From CAZDVQ01 sp964508975 (GTDB taxonomy: Bacteria; Bacteroidota; Bacteroidia; Chitinophagales; Saprospiraceae): a stretch of DNA of 64,000 bases. The notes under the pieces are model-generated. The model did no database searches. It was not told where the DNA came from and was given only the letters and a program-made list of their open reading frames with translations. The DNA is taken from positions 25,251 to 89,250 of the forward strand of contig CAZDVQ010000013.1 of the NCBI GenBank assembly GCA_964508975.1. Reading direction: 5' to 3'. How positions within the stretch are numbered: the stretch's first letter is position 1; every line of letters starts with the position of its first letter. Shown here piece after piece: positions 35,024 through 44,580 of the stretch. The position numbers and the translations under genes were made by a program.

Positions 35024-35751
35024 GTTTGGAACCACACCCAAGCCGCCTCTGCTTGGCCGTGTAACATAGCTAGGCCATCTTGAATGTGAGCTCCTTGGGC
35101 TTGACCTCTTTTTAAAAACTCGGTAGGACTGGGGTTATACACCAGGTCGAATAAATAATGTCCAGAGCCCAGCGCTTCGTACGGTATGGCTGGGGCTTCT
35201 GTAATATTGGGGTACATCCCCACAGGACTACAATTGATGATCAAAACGTGTTTAAGGATCACTGCTGCTGTGACTTCATCGTAAGTCATGGCAGTTGGTG
35301 TTTTATGCCTCGATACTTGTTGTACTGGTATACCCATCGTTTTTAAAACCTGACAAACGGCTTTCGATGAACCTCCAGTGCCCAAAACTAAGGCCGCTGG
35401 AACAAGGTTTTGGCCTAAAAATGCTTCAAGGCTTTGCCTGAACCCAACAATGTCGGTATTGTAACCAACACTTTTACCGGCTTTTAGTACAATGGTGTTT
35501 ACCGCGCCCACGCTGGCGGCACACGGTGCCAATTCATCGAGGTAAGGTATAATTGTCTGTTTATGTGGGATGGTTACATTTAAACCCTTGAGCATCGGGT
35601 TATCGGCTAAAAGCTTTGGGAAATCAGTAATATGTTCAAGCGGGAAAAGCTCGTAACGGTAGGGTAGACCTAGTTGTTCAAACTTATGGTTAAAGTACTG
35701 TTTCGAAAAACTATGCCCCAAGGGGTAGCCAATTAAGCCGAATAAACTCAT
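35020..35751 (-). CDS. aroE: Shikimate dehydrogenase
   Basis: This 243-residue enzyme begins MSLFGLIGYPLGHSFSKQYF, with the shikimate-binding serines in GHSFS. VTIPHKQTIIPYLDEL supplies the catalytic Lys, NTD in GYNTDIVGF is conserved, and the dinucleotide loop is LGTGGSSKAVC. It reduces 3-dehydroshikimate with NADPH in aromatic amino acid synthesis. The start at 35751 overlaps the upstream DUF368 gene stop by four bases (ATGA), showing coupling. Confidence 0.93.
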   Translation of the reverse strand: MSLFGLIGYPLGHSFSKQYFNHKFEQLGLPYRYELFPLEHITDFPKLLADNPMLKGLNVTIPHKQTIIPYLDELAPCAASVGAVNTIVLKAGKSVGYNTDIVGFRQSLEAFLGQNLVPAALVLGTGGSSKAVCQVLKTMGIPVQQVSRHKTPTAMTYDEVTAAVILKHVLIINCSPVGMYPNITEAPAIPYEALGSGHYLFDLVYNPSPTEFLKRGQAQGAHIQDGLAMLHGQAEAAWVWFQT

Positions 35752-36668
35752 GCTTCGGGTTTGCTGCTTCCAATTTTCTCCAAGATAAATACCATCAGAA
35801 AGCCTAGCACCAACAACAGCAAACAATATACTACCATCGGGTCTCCTTCGTAACCTGACGGGAATACGTTTTGGGTTAGCATGGGTACTTCCTCTCCGTG
35901 GCTATCAATGCGGGTTTGGGTTACATTTTGCCAAGGCCAAACCTTGTTCAGCGAGCCAATCATAAAGCCCGTGAGCAAGGCTAGGGTAGGGGCGTAGTAG
36001 TGTTTGAAAGTCCAAGACAAAACGTGCGAGAACAACAGGATACCAATCAAACAGCCTGAGGCAAAAATGGCCAAGAATAAAATATTTCGGTCGTTAAGCG
36101 CACCAAGCACATGTGCGTACATACCCATGAGCAACAGGATAAAACTACCTGAAATGCCCGGTAATATCATGGCGCAAATGGCAATGGCTCCACTCAAGAA
36201 AACCATCCAGTAGGCCGTTGTAGCCTCTGTAGGGGCTAATATGGTGATGATGTAGGCAATGGCAGTGCCCACTATCAAGCTAGCAATAGTGGTAATGTTC
36301 CATTTGCTTACAGACTTGCCTACGAACCAAGTAGATGCTATCACCAAGCCAAAAAAGAATGACCAGATAAGTTGTGGATAAGCCTCAAGCGCCCAGCTCA
36401 ATCCTTTGGCCAAGGTAAACAAGCTCGTAGCAATACCTGAAAGTAGTATAACCAGGAATGTTCCATCAATCTTGGCCCAAGCGGCTCCAACGCCTTCTTT
36501 CAACAAGAGTTGGAAGGTGCTTGGCGTTACCGATTTGATAGCGTTGAGCAAACGCTCGTAAATGCCTGTAATAAAGGCAACTGTACCACCCGATACGCCG
36601 GGAACCACATCGGCAGCGCCCATGGCCATGCCTTTAAAATATAGTAATAACGCGCTTTTAATATCCAT
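35748..36668 (-). CDS. DUF368 membrane protein, PopT-type undecaprenyl-phosphate translocase
   Basis: This 306-residue protein has about eight membrane segments and the family signature GMAMGAADVVPGVSGGTVAF followed by ITGIYERLLNAI. A second repeat motif is MILPGISGSFILLLMGMY. DUF368 proteins (PopT) were shown to recycle undecaprenyl phosphate across the inner membrane for envelope synthesis. It heads a two-gene unit with aroE. Residue-level function in this species is inferred from the family. Confidence 0.88.
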   Translation of the reverse strand: MDIKSALLLYFKGMAMGAADVVPGVSGGTVAFITGIYERLLNAIKSVTPSTFQLLLKEGVGAAWAKIDGTFLVILLSGIATSLFTLAKGLSWALEAYPQLIWSFFFGLVIASTWFVGKSVSKWNITTIASLIVGTAIAYIITILAPTEATTAYWMVFLSGAIAICAMILPGISGSFILLLMGMYAHVLGALNDRNILFLAIFASGCLIGILLFSHVLSWTFKHYYAPTLALLTGFMIGSLNKVWPWQNVTQTRIDSHGEEVPMLTQNVFPSGYEGDPMVVYCLLLLVLGFLMVFILEKIGSSKPEA

Positions 36669-36685
36669 GATGCTAAGTTTGGGCG

Positions 36686-36693
36686 CAAAGATA
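36686..36693 (-). promoter_or_regulatory. Candidate -7 box for the DUF368-aroE unit
   Basis: The complement reads TATCTTTG, exact to TAnnTTTG, 17 bases before the ATG at 36668. The -33 position shows no clear TTTG. Confidence 0.38.
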
Positions 36694-36778
36694 TACTTTT
36701 TACATGAGCTGTGAACCCACGAATCGGGATATTGACTTTAGCACATCCCATCATTTTATCGTTTATTCATTTGTTCTA

Positions 36779-36918
36779 TTTTTGGGGCGCGTCGGCCTAT
36801 GGCCGTCGGGCTATGCGCGGCTGCGCGAGCTTGTCCCTTGCGCTGCGCGCTGCGGGAGCGCCTTTGGCGCCCGCTTCTATCCCTCGCGCGGGGGCGGGGG
36901 CTGCGTGAGCTGCGTGGA
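36779..36918 (+). repeat. GC-rich hairpin element, left-type arm
   Basis: Starts TTTTTGGGGCGC. Contains CGGCC-TAT-GGCCG and GGCGCC-TTT-GGCGCC. It is followed abruptly by AT-rich sequence (36935-37157) with a TATATTTG -7-like box at 36986-36993. It lies between the divergent DUF368 and lipoprotein genes; no right arm is found. Confidence 0.68.
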
Positions 36919-37157
36919 AGGTGCGGCGGAGGTAGAGTGATTTTGAAAAAAGTACTAAGTATGAAAGTAGTATCGTATAATTCATTATATTTGTAACTAG
37001 TTATATTTCTATGAAATGATATTTTTACCATAATTACGTCAAGGACGGGACCTTTTCCATAAATAATAATAACGACGTAGTGTGTAGAAGCATAGAAAAT
37101 AACTTGCATTGTTTTTATTAACAGGGATTTTTATTAAAAGCCATAAACGGATTTAAC

Positions 37158-38159
37158 ATGAAAAAAATTATTTTTTTTGCAGTGGTTTTAAGCATATTCT
37201 CATGTAAAAAAGGGAATCTAGATTCAATTATTACCTCTACTGATGTTACGGTTGAAAAAACTGTAACACAGCTCTTAGAGCCTCCTTTGATTCATGGACG
37301 GCTTGTTTTCTCGTCAGAAAGCCACTTTGATGACTATTTACAATATCTCGGAGACATTTATAATGCTCAAGGAGAAGAAGGGCTTAATAGTTGGGAGGTA
37401 TCAAAAGGATTTACCTCTATGAGGTCTAACTTTTATGCTAATACTCCAGACAGTATAGTTGAAAGCCTTGAAGATTTACCTATAAATGACTTAGTACTTT
37501 TCTCATTATTAAATACGGGTGGAATCATTGAGGTAAATCCTTGGATTTTTAAGCTAAACACCGAATCTCGTCTTATCTATGTACTACCTAGTAGTTATGC
37601 AGGGGCCGCTAATGATCTTTTCAATACACCTAGCAGCCCTGATATTGTTCAGTTAAGTTTCGATGACGAGGTTTTTGAAATTTTAAGTTCAAGCAGCGAC
37701 GATTCAAAGAATAGAGAAAGCTGTAGGCCGTGTACAAGGGCGGATGGAGATTCTGAAGGATGGGAAGACTATTGCGACCTTACAATTGGCACCCGTTATA
37801 CATTCAGGTACAAAGCTAGGCACAAGTACGAAAATTTTGGTATTACCAAAACCTTGTTTTCAGAACTTTGCCACAGAAAACGTAGAGGAGGGAGCCTTTA
37901 CAATCACTTCGTTAATCACGACATTTATTTCAGATATCGCTGGTTAAGCAAAAGGTGCGAATGGGGTGAACTGACGAAATTATGGAGTAATCCCAACTGG
38001 GATGGCATAGCAAGGGATAGAACTTGGTACCATTATAGGGGAACAAGCTGTCTGAAAGCATTTGAGCTCGAAACCTCATTTGAAATCAGCAACTTATGCG
38101 ATGATGGCAGGAGACTCCGTATTGACCTTAACCCTATTGCTAATGGTTCATTCAACTAA
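37158..38159 (+). CDS. Lipoprotein of unknown function
   Basis: This 333-residue protein has a lipoprotein signal (MKKIIFFAVVLSIFSCKKGN; Cys at residue 16). The C-terminal half is rich in Cys, Trp and Arg (RESCRPCTRADGDSEGWEDY, WLSKRCEWGELTKLW, RGTSCLKAFELETSF), suggesting a disulfide-bonded extracytoplasmic domain. I recognise no family. The base composition is more AT-rich than most flanking genes, and it overlaps the next gene by 17 bases, so the two look like a co-acquired pair. Confidence 0.72.
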   Translation: MKKIIFFAVVLSIFSCKKGNLDSIITSTDVTVEKTVTQLLEPPLIHGRLVFSSESHFDDYLQYLGDIYNAQGEEGLNSWEVSKGFTSMRSNFYANTPDSIVESLEDLPINDLVLFSLLNTGGIIEVNPWIFKLNTESRLIYVLPSSYAGAANDLFNTPSSPDIVQLSFDDEVFEILSSSSDDSKNRESCRPCTRADGDSEGWEDYCDLTIGTRYTFRYKARHKYENFGITKTLFSELCHRKRRGGSLYNHFVNHDIYFRYRWLSKRCEWGELTKLWSNPNWDGIARDRTWYHYRGTSCLKAFELETSFEISNLCDDGRRLRIDLNPIANGSFN

Positions 38160-38880
38160 GTTATTCACGTTAATACTAATTTGCTGTAACCATTTACTTG
38201 CTGCGCAACAGTGGGGAGTTTGCCTGTATACAAGGGCAGACCAAACGATACTGTTTCGCGAAAAAGGCTTGTCTGGCGGTGGGTACTTTAGCAACCCCTT
38301 TATACCTTACCCTGCTTTCGGGCTAGAATGCTCTTACAAAGGTGCGGGCCATAAATATTCTTTGTTTGTAGAGAATTACAGCCAATTCACAAACGTTAGG
38401 TTACACAAGGCAGACAGCATTCCATTCGGGATTAATAGTTCCAGTTCTGGCGGTTTAATGCCTGTTGGCGGGGGCATTAAGTACCTCAAACAGGTGTATG
38501 CTGCTAAAAAAATTTACTTGGAAACAGGGCTTGGCATTATGGTTAAAAGATATAACGCAAATCGATCTACCAATCTTGGAGGAACTAGCAGACCTGGTGT
38601 TTATCAATTTTTAAATTACAAAGTTGATAAATCAAGAAGTTGGAACTTAACCTTACTGGCCAACGTGCTAGTTAATTTTAAAATCTGGAAACGAGGAGAA
38701 TTGAGTCTAGGGGTAAATTTGCACTTAGGGCTTTGGCAACTGGAAAAAAGTTACTACTACGCTAAATTCTACCGAACTGGAGAAGAGTATTATTTTAATT
38801 TTATCCAAAATGGCTCTTTAGTGGGCCTACACTTTGGCTACACGCATTATTTTGGGCCAAGTGTACTTCAGCTGGAATGA
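38143..38880 (+). CDS. Secreted or outer-membrane protein of unknown function
   Basis: This 245-residue protein has a signal peptide (MVHSTKLFTLILICCNHLLA, then AQQWG). The mature part has beta-barrel-like alternation (GGGYFSNPFIPYPAFGLECS, LNLHLGLWQLEKSYYYAKF-type strands) and ends with hydrophobic/aromatic residues (GYTHYFGPSVLQLE). The ATG at 38143 is chosen because it gives the signal peptide; the frame is open further upstream inside the lipoprotein gene. It probably works with that lipoprotein at the outer membrane. Confidence 0.65.
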   Translation: MVHSTKLFTLILICCNHLLAAQQWGVCLYTRADQTILFREKGLSGGGYFSNPFIPYPAFGLECSYKGAGHKYSLFVENYSQFTNVRLHKADSIPFGINSSSSGGLMPVGGGIKYLKQVYAAKKIYLETGLGIMVKRYNANRSTNLGGTSRPGVYQFLNYKVDKSRSWNLTLLANVLVNFKIWKRGELSLGVNLHLGLWQLEKSYYYAKFYRTGEEYYFNFIQNGSLVGLHFGYTHYFGPSVLQLE

Positions 38881-38890
38881 ATGCAACCAA

Positions 38891-38923
38891 AGCCTCTGCC
38901 ACTAATGGCAGGGGCTTTTTTTT
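38891..38923 (+). terminator. Terminator after the lipoprotein/barrel pair
   Basis: AGCCTCTGCCA pairs with TGGCAGGGGCT across a CTAA loop (11 bp with one G-U), followed by eight T. Confidence 0.85.
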
Positions 38924-38927
38924 GTGC

Positions 38928-39022
38928 GTCCACCATATTAGCGAGCCGCGTAACCTAGTGTCCCTCGGTATAGGGGCGTATGGCATATGCCCCGCAAGCG
39001 AGGGGCACGCCCCAATAAAAAA
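38928..39022 (-). repeat. GC-rich hairpin element, short right-type arm
   Basis: Read on the minus strand it begins TTTTTTATTGGGGCGTGCCC and contains the family word GCGGCTCGCTAAT. It is a truncated copy directly after the terminator of the preceding pair. Confidence 0.55.
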
Positions 39023-39118
39023 CCATACAAGCATACACTAATTTGATTATTTTTGCCTGATGAGTGCCTCGGCATAATGTAGCACTGTCCGTTAGGTGGT
39101 TAACCTCAAATAAAAAGA

Positions 39119-42100
39119 ATGAAATTTAGGATTATTCTCCTCCTCAGCATTTTGCTGGCTTGTACCATGCCTGCCCATGCTACGCACATTGTGGGTGGCG
39201 AGCTGAACTACCGCTGCCTGGGCAACAACCAGTATGAGATTAGCCTCACCGTTTACCGCGACTGCTTTAACGGTGTACCATATTTCGATAACCCAGCTGT
39301 AATCGGTATATTCGACAACAACAACGTGCTGGTTGATACCATCCGCATGCCCGTAACCAACGACGATACCCTGGTTGTAAACCTTAACGACCCTTGCCTC
39401 GTGGTGCCGCCCAATATCTGCTACCATAAAACAACTTATCGGGCTATCCGTACTTTGCCTTTCTTGCAAGGTGGGTACCAATTGGCCTATCAGCGATGTT
39501 GCCGAAACAATACCATCAACAATATACCCAATCCTGGGGCAGTAGGGGCTACCTACTATACTTTTATCTCGGAAGAAGCGCTGCTTACCTGCAACAGTAA
39601 CCCAGTATTTCGCTATTGGCCCGAGCCGCTGATTTGCAACAACGTACCCATTAACTTTGACCACGTGGCCTTTGACTACGACGGCGACTCGATTGTGTAC
39701 GAGATGTGTACCCCTTTCGATGGGGCCACCCCAGGCAACCCTATGCCCCAGCCTCCCTTTAACCCACCGTACGACCCTATATCCTGGCTGGCACCCTATA
39801 GCCTGAATGATATGCTTGGCGGTGTGCCGCTGAGTATTAACCCCCAAACAGGCTTGCTCACGGGTACACCAAACACCGTTGGCCAGTTCGTTGTGGGCGT
39901 TTGTGCCAAGGAGTACCGCAATGGTAACTTGATTTCCATCACTCGACGCGATTTTCAATACAATGTAGGTATTTGCGGTGAACTGAACAACGCTGCCTTT
40001 TTTACTCCCACCGTATTGTGCGATAGTAACCTCACCGCGGTGTTCTATAACCAGAGCCAGAGCCAGGTGCCGCTGCCAACATACTTTTGGAATTTTGGCG
40101 ACCCCACGACTGCTGCCGATACCTCGAACTCTTTTCAACCCAGTTATGTATACCCTGACACCGGCCAATATACTGTAACCCTCATCGTTGGTCGTGGCTC
40201 CTTCTGTGCCGATACCTTCGTTAACCAAGTCATTATCCGCAGGCCAACCCTTGATGTAGACTTCAGCTATAGCCGTGGCCCATGTGCCGATTCAGTGTCA
40301 ATCGCTTTCACCGACCTTAGCGTGGATAACGTGCACGGGATCAACTCCTGGCTTTGGGTGTTCGGTAACGGCGATTCCGCTAACGTACAAAATCCAACTA
40401 TACAGTTTGGCCAAACCGGTAACTTTGATGTGACCCTCTACGTGGCTTCCAGCAATGGTTGTGTCGATTCCTTGACCATACCCATTGAACTTTACCTGCC
40501 TTTCATCAACAGCGGGGATACCGTGGCTATTTGTCCTGGTACAACATCTACAACGCTTAACCCAGGCGGCGACCCTGGCCTCACGTACCAGTGGTCGCCA
40601 AGTACCAACCTTAGCGCCAGCAATGTTGCCAGCCCGATTGCCAGCCCGAGTAATTCAACTCTGTATACCGTTACGGCAACGGCCTATGGCAGTGAAGATA
40701 CTTGTATTTTGATTAAAGACATCCTCGTGGCGGTACCGCCTCCTATTGGCCTGGCCATCGACCCGGATACCATCGTGTGCAGCAATAATCTGGTGCTTGC
40801 CGCTACCACAGTTCAACCAGCCGAAATCGATTGGTTTGTCAACAACGGCGGTGTGTTTATCATCGGTGAAGGCTACAGTCTACCCATTTTTGTCACGCAA
40901 GATACAGCCGTGTACCTCGTGGCCATCGACGAGTTTGGCTGTTTTGAGGTTCAGTTGGTCAACATAGATTATCAACCTGCGCCCATCACCGTTAACTTTG
41001 ATTACACGGTGAGCAGTTGCGAAGACTCCCTCGTGGTGCAATTCCAAGACCTGACCAACAACCAAACGGGTATCCCGGTAAGTTCTTGGCAATGGAATTT
41101 TGGCAATGGTCAAACATCTAGCGTCCAATCGCCCAGCACAGCCTACACCGTCAGCGGTACTTACCCTGTAAGTTTACAAGTAACCCTCCTCGATGGTTGC
41201 TCCAGCGTGTTTAACGGCACCGTGAATTACCTTGCCCCGGTAATTCCCAACTTGGCCGATACCTTGTACATCTGTCTTGGCGATAGTATCAACTTGGCAC
41301 CCGGGGCTAGTACTAGCTTGCAGTACAACTGGCTGCCCAACAGCAATATCAGCAATGCCAACAGTGCTAACCCCTTGGTATTCCCCAGCCAGAATACCTT
41401 GTACCAGGTTCAAGTACAAAGCATCAATGGTCAAGATACTTGTTTAGGAAATCAAGGTGTACAGGTGATGGTTAGGCCACGCCCGCTTGTTCAAGCACAA
41501 GCCTTGGCCGATAGCTGTGCGGGGCCACGGCAAATAAGTGTAACTGGAGCAGGTTTGTCCAACTACCAAGTTTGGTACAACGGGCAAGTGTTGGCCCTGA
41601 GTGTAGCACCTGATTTTAGTATCCAAGTGGCTAATAGCGGGGCGTATATTGTGCAAGCTCAAGATCAATTCGGTTGTTTCAACGCCGATACCTTGCAGTT
41701 AAACAACCGCAATCCTGTGCTAGAAGGTAATAGCTACACCACCTTGTGCGGCGGCGATACCTTGAGCATTTCGGCTAATGTGCTCAGCCAAAACGGCGCA
41801 TTGACCTGGAATTGGCAGCCAGCTACTGATTTATTAGCCCCTACTAACCAACAAACAGTACTTTGTGTGCCTACCGACGATAGGGTTTACCGCATCATTG
41901 CAACCGATGCGCAAGGGTGTGCCGATACCGCGTACAGTCAAGTTAGCCTTATTGGTAGCTCGCCGGCACTTAGTCTGAGCATTTCTCGGGATACGATTTA
42001 CCAGGGCGACACGGTTCAACTCACGGCTACCAATGCGGCAAGTTATACCTACAGCTGGTCGCCAAGCTTGGACAATATCTATAATCCTATAGCCCGCCCC

Positions 42101-42472
42101 GAAACAAGTACCACCTATACCTTGAGTATTACTGATGCCGATGGTTGTAGCAACAGCGCCAGTATTCCGGTGGTGGTGCTCCGCTTCGTTTGCGACGAGC
42201 CTTTTATATTTATCCCCAACGCCTTCACGCCGAATGCTGACGGGGCTAACGACCAGTTGTTCGCCCGGTCGTCGGTGCTCACCAGCATGTACTTCGCGGT
42301 GTATAACCGTTGGGGCGAGCTGGTTTTTGAAACCACTGACCCCGATGTAGGCTGGGACGGGACCTTCCGCGGTGAGGCATTGCCGCCCGATAGTTACGGG
42401 TATTATTTCAGGGGTGTTTGCCTCAACGGGCAGCCCTACTTCAAAAAAGGTAACGTAAGCTTAATTCGATGA
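39119..42472 (+). CDS. Large secreted PKD-domain protein with CHU_C/T9SS type B end
   Basis: This 1117-residue protein has a signal peptide (MKFRIILLLSILLACTMPAH). An N-terminal conserved domain (THIVGGELNYRCLGNNQYEI) is followed by PKD-like domains near residues 318 (YFWNFGDP), 410 (SWLWVFGNGDS) and 655 (SWQWNFGNGQT), with Ig-like stretches between. The final ~88 residues (FIFIPNAFTPNADGANDQLF, VYNRWGELVFET) are the gliding-associated C-terminal domain that directs type IX secretion and cell-surface attachment. It is likely an adhesin or matrix protein. TATTTTTG at 39048-39055 is a possible -7 box. Confidence 0.88.
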   Translation: MKFRIILLLSILLACTMPAHATHIVGGELNYRCLGNNQYEISLTVYRDCFNGVPYFDNPAVIGIFDNNNVLVDTIRMPVTNDDTLVVNLNDPCLVVPPNICYHKTTYRAIRTLPFLQGGYQLAYQRCCRNNTINNIPNPGAVGATYYTFISEEALLTCNSNPVFRYWPEPLICNNVPINFDHVAFDYDGDSIVYEMCTPFDGATPGNPMPQPPFNPPYDPISWLAPYSLNDMLGGVPLSINPQTGLLTGTPNTVGQFVVGVCAKEYRNGNLISITRRDFQYNVGICGELNNAAFFTPTVLCDSNLTAVFYNQSQSQVPLPTYFWNFGDPTTAADTSNSFQPSYVYPDTGQYTVTLIVGRGSFCADTFVNQVIIRRPTLDVDFSYSRGPCADSVSIAFTDLSVDNVHGINSWLWVFGNGDSANVQNPTIQFGQTGNFDVTLYVASSNGCVDSLTIPIELYLPFINSGDTVAICPGTTSTTLNPGGDPGLTYQWSPSTNLSASNVASPIASPSNSTLYTVTATAYGSEDTCILIKDILVAVPPPIGLAIDPDTIVCSNNLVLAATTVQPAEIDWFVNNGGVFIIGEGYSLPIFVTQDTAVYLVAIDEFGCFEVQLVNIDYQPAPITVNFDYTVSSCEDSLVVQFQDLTNNQTGIPVSSWQWNFGNGQTSSVQSPSTAYTVSGTYPVSLQVTLLDGCSSVFNGTVNYLAPVIPNLADTLYICLGDSINLAPGASTSLQYNWLPNSNISNANSANPLVFPSQNTLYQVQVQSINGQDTCLGNQGVQVMVRPRPLVQAQALADSCAGPRQISVTGAGLSNYQVWYNGQVLALSVAPDFSIQVANSGAYIVQAQDQFGCFNADTLQLNNRNPVLEGNSYTTLCGGDTLSISANVLSQNGALTWNWQPATDLLAPTNQQTVLCVPTDDRVYRIIATDAQGCADTAYSQVSLIGSSPALSLSISRDTIYQGDTVQLTATNAASYTYSWSPSLDNIYNPIARPETSTTYTLSITDADGCSNSASIPVVVLRFVCDEPFIFIPNAFTPNADGANDQLFARSSVLTSMYFAVYNRWGELVFETTDPDVGWDGTFRGEALPPDSYGYYFRGVCLNGQPYFKKGNVSLIR

Positions 42473-42473
42473 T

Positions 42474-43020
42474 TTTTTTGGGCGCCCCGGCGCTGCGCGC
42501 CGTCGGTCCCCTTTGGGGTTCGCGTTGCTCCGTGCTACGCACTGCGGCTTTCAGCCGCACCCGCCGGGCACCTGGCGCAGGGAGCCATTAAGCGTTAATT
42601 TTTGAGGGTTTTATAACCACCCCGTCTGCGCTACAGGGTGTAAAACACCCTGTGCGCATCCACCCCTCCTTGAAAAGGAGGGGAACTGGCTTATTCTTTT
42701 AAATAACTGTAAATCAAATATTTATAGCAAGGCATGAGCTCCCCTCCTTTTCAAGGAGGGGTGGATGCAAGCGGAACGCAAAGCGTGCAGCGCAGCAGAC
42801 GGGGTGGTTACAAAGGCCGGAAAATGCTGAAAAACAAACAAAATAATTAACGCTTAATGGCATTGTGCGCTAGCGATGTGGAGCGGTGGCGCGTAGCGCC
42901 AGACCCAAAGGGGCCGAGCGATAGCGAACCCCGAAGGGCTCCGCAAAGAAGCGTAGCGACTGCGCGAACCGCGCAACGTAGCGGCGACCGCGTATGCGCG
43001 GGCGCAGCGCCCAAAAAAGA
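42474..43020. repeat. Two-armed GC-rich element with 281-bp centre
   Basis: The left arm (42474-42582) starts TTTTTTTGGGCGCCCC right at the end of the PKD gene. The right arm (42864-43020) ends GGCGCAGCGCCCAAAAAAGA and contains GGCGC-GTA-GCGCC. The centre is MITE-like copy 2. The layout is the same as at 31248-31871. The remaining 43021-43105 is AT-rich without features. Confidence 0.78.
42583..42863. mobile_element. MITE-like 281-bp element, copy 2
   Basis: Same element as 31469-31750 with only about eight to ten base differences by eye. Ends are GCCATTAAGCGTTAATT and AATTAACGCTTAATGGC. Internal perfect stems CCCCTCCTT-GAA-AAGGAGGGG and CCCCTCCTT-TTC-AAGGAGGGG are identical in both copies. 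Here the left flank does not repeat TGCGCCAGCG, so no clear target duplication is seen. Confidence 0.72.
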
Positions 43021-43105
43021 CAAAAAGACAAAATGATATAAAGTTGAAATGTACGAATAATGCCAAGTGCTCAAATAAAATATTTGTAAAGCATTGCGCA
43101 AATGC

Positions 43106-43135
43106 TTGCATCATTGATTATTGTCGTTAATTTTG
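43106..43135 (+). promoter_or_regulatory. Promoter of the arginine decarboxylase gene
   Basis: TTG (43106-43108), a 19-base spacer and TAATTTTG (43128-43135) match both boxes of the phylum consensus. It predicts a start near 43142 and a leader of about 34 bases, which supports the TTG start codon at 43176. Confidence 0.6.
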
Positions 43136-43175
43136 TGACCCCGATAAGGATAACCTCAAAAATTTAGTCGTCCAG

Positions 43176-44570
43176 TTGAATCTACGATACTACGACCTCA
43201 TCGATCAGACTTACGAATTCCCGCAGGACGGATTCGAGGTAAAGAACGATTACTTGCACTTTAACGGTGTACCCCTCAAAGAAATGATTGATCGTTTCGG
43301 TACGCCCTTCAAGATGACCTACCTCCCTAAAATTGAGGAACAAATAGGCCAAGCGCGTGCCTACTTTGAAAAGGCCATGCAAGAACACAGCTACAATGGT
43401 AAATACGTGTATACCTATTGTACGAAGAGTTCGCATTTCGCACATATCATGAAACGGACCTTGAAGGCCGGTGCCCACCTCGAGTTGTCATCTGCTTTTG
43501 ATACGGAGTTGGCTATGCGCCTTGCCGATAAAGGCCTGCTGCATAAAGAAACCTACATCCTGTGCAACGGCTATAAAACTCCAGCTTATTTCAGCGGTAT
43601 GAACAAACTCATGAATATGGGTTTTGTAAACGTTATCCCAATCTTGGATAATACCGAGGAAATTGATGCTTACCTTGCTTTCGATGCACCCGAGGTAAAC
43701 CTAGGTATTCGCTTGGCCACGGAGGAAGAACCTGATTTTGACCTCTATACCTCTCGCTTTGGTATTAAACACCAATACTTGTCGAGGTTTTATAAAGAAC
43801 GCATCCAGTCGACCACCAAGTTGAAGCTCAAGATGATTCACTTTTTCATCTACACGGGCATCAAGGATACCATTTATTATTGGAACGAGTTGAACCGCGC
43901 CATCAACGTGTACACCACGATGAAACGCCTCTGCCCCGAGTTGAGCTACCTCAACATTGGTGGTGGTATGCCTATCCGCAGCTCGCTGTCGTTCCAGTAC
44001 GATTACCAGTATATGATTGGTGAGGTGGTCCGTCAAGTGAAGGAAGCCTGCGTGAAAAGCGATGTGCATGAACCCGATTTGTTTACCGAGTTTGGCTCGT
44101 ATACTGTGGGCGAAAGTGGCGCTGCCATCTACCAGATTCTAGGCGAAAAACGCCAGAACGACCGCGAAATTTGGTATCAGATTGATAATTCACTCATTAC
44201 AACGCTACCCGATACCTGGGGCTTAAGCAAGAAGTTTATACTACTAGCTATTAACCGTTGGAATGCTGAATATCAACGGGTTATCCTAGGTGGCCTCACC
44301 TGCGATAACGATGATTACTACGATACAGAAGCCAATATGGGCCGTGTATATATGCCCAAGGTTGAGCGTTACGAGGAGCCGCTGTACATTGGCTTCTTCC
44401 ACACAGGTGCATACCAAGAAAGCCTCGGCGGTTTTGGTGGTATCCAGCATTGCTTGATTCCTTCACCCAAACACATCCTGGTTGATAAGGATGAAAACGG
44501 GAATTTCACCTACGAGATTTTTGCGGAGGAACAAAAAGTGGAAGGCGTGTTGAATACGTTAGGGTACTAA
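43176..44570 (+). CDS. speA: Arginine decarboxylase, PLP fold-type III
   Basis: This 464-residue protein shows a pyridoxal-phosphate lysine in YTYCTKSSHFAHIMKRTLKA and the phosphate-binding glycine stretch SYLNIGGGMPIRS of the alanine-racemase-like decarboxylases. The full N-terminus (NLRYYDLIDQTYEFPQDGF) fits Bacteroidota proteins annotated as arginine decarboxylase, so the TTG start is favoured; the next ATG is 36 codons in and would remove conserved sequence. It makes agmatine, the first step of a polyamine route. The substrate call is by family resemblance only. It ends ten bases from the convergent M61 peptidase gene. Confidence 0.78.
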   Translation: MNLRYYDLIDQTYEFPQDGFEVKNDYLHFNGVPLKEMIDRFGTPFKMTYLPKIEEQIGQARAYFEKAMQEHSYNGKYVYTYCTKSSHFAHIMKRTLKAGAHLELSSAFDTELAMRLADKGLLHKETYILCNGYKTPAYFSGMNKLMNMGFVNVIPILDNTEEIDAYLAFDAPEVNLGIRLATEEEPDFDLYTSRFGIKHQYLSRFYKERIQSTTKLKLKMIHFFIYTGIKDTIYYWNELNRAINVYTTMKRLCPELSYLNIGGGMPIRSSLSFQYDYQYMIGEVVRQVKEACVKSDVHEPDLFTEFGSYTVGESGAAIYQILGEKRQNDREIWYQIDNSLITTLPDTWGLSKKFILLAINRWNAEYQRVILGGLTCDNDDYYDTEANMGRVYMPKVERYEEPLYIGFFHTGAYQESLGGFGGIQHCLIPSPKHILVDKDENGNFTYEIFAEEQKVEGVLNTLGY

Positions 44571-44580
44571 CGCTTCGGGC

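Noticed and set aside
39092..40228. 378-residue frame antisense to the PKD-domain gene
   Set aside because: Its sequence is low in recognisable features, lies fully opposite a well-supported secreted protein and has no start context or signal.
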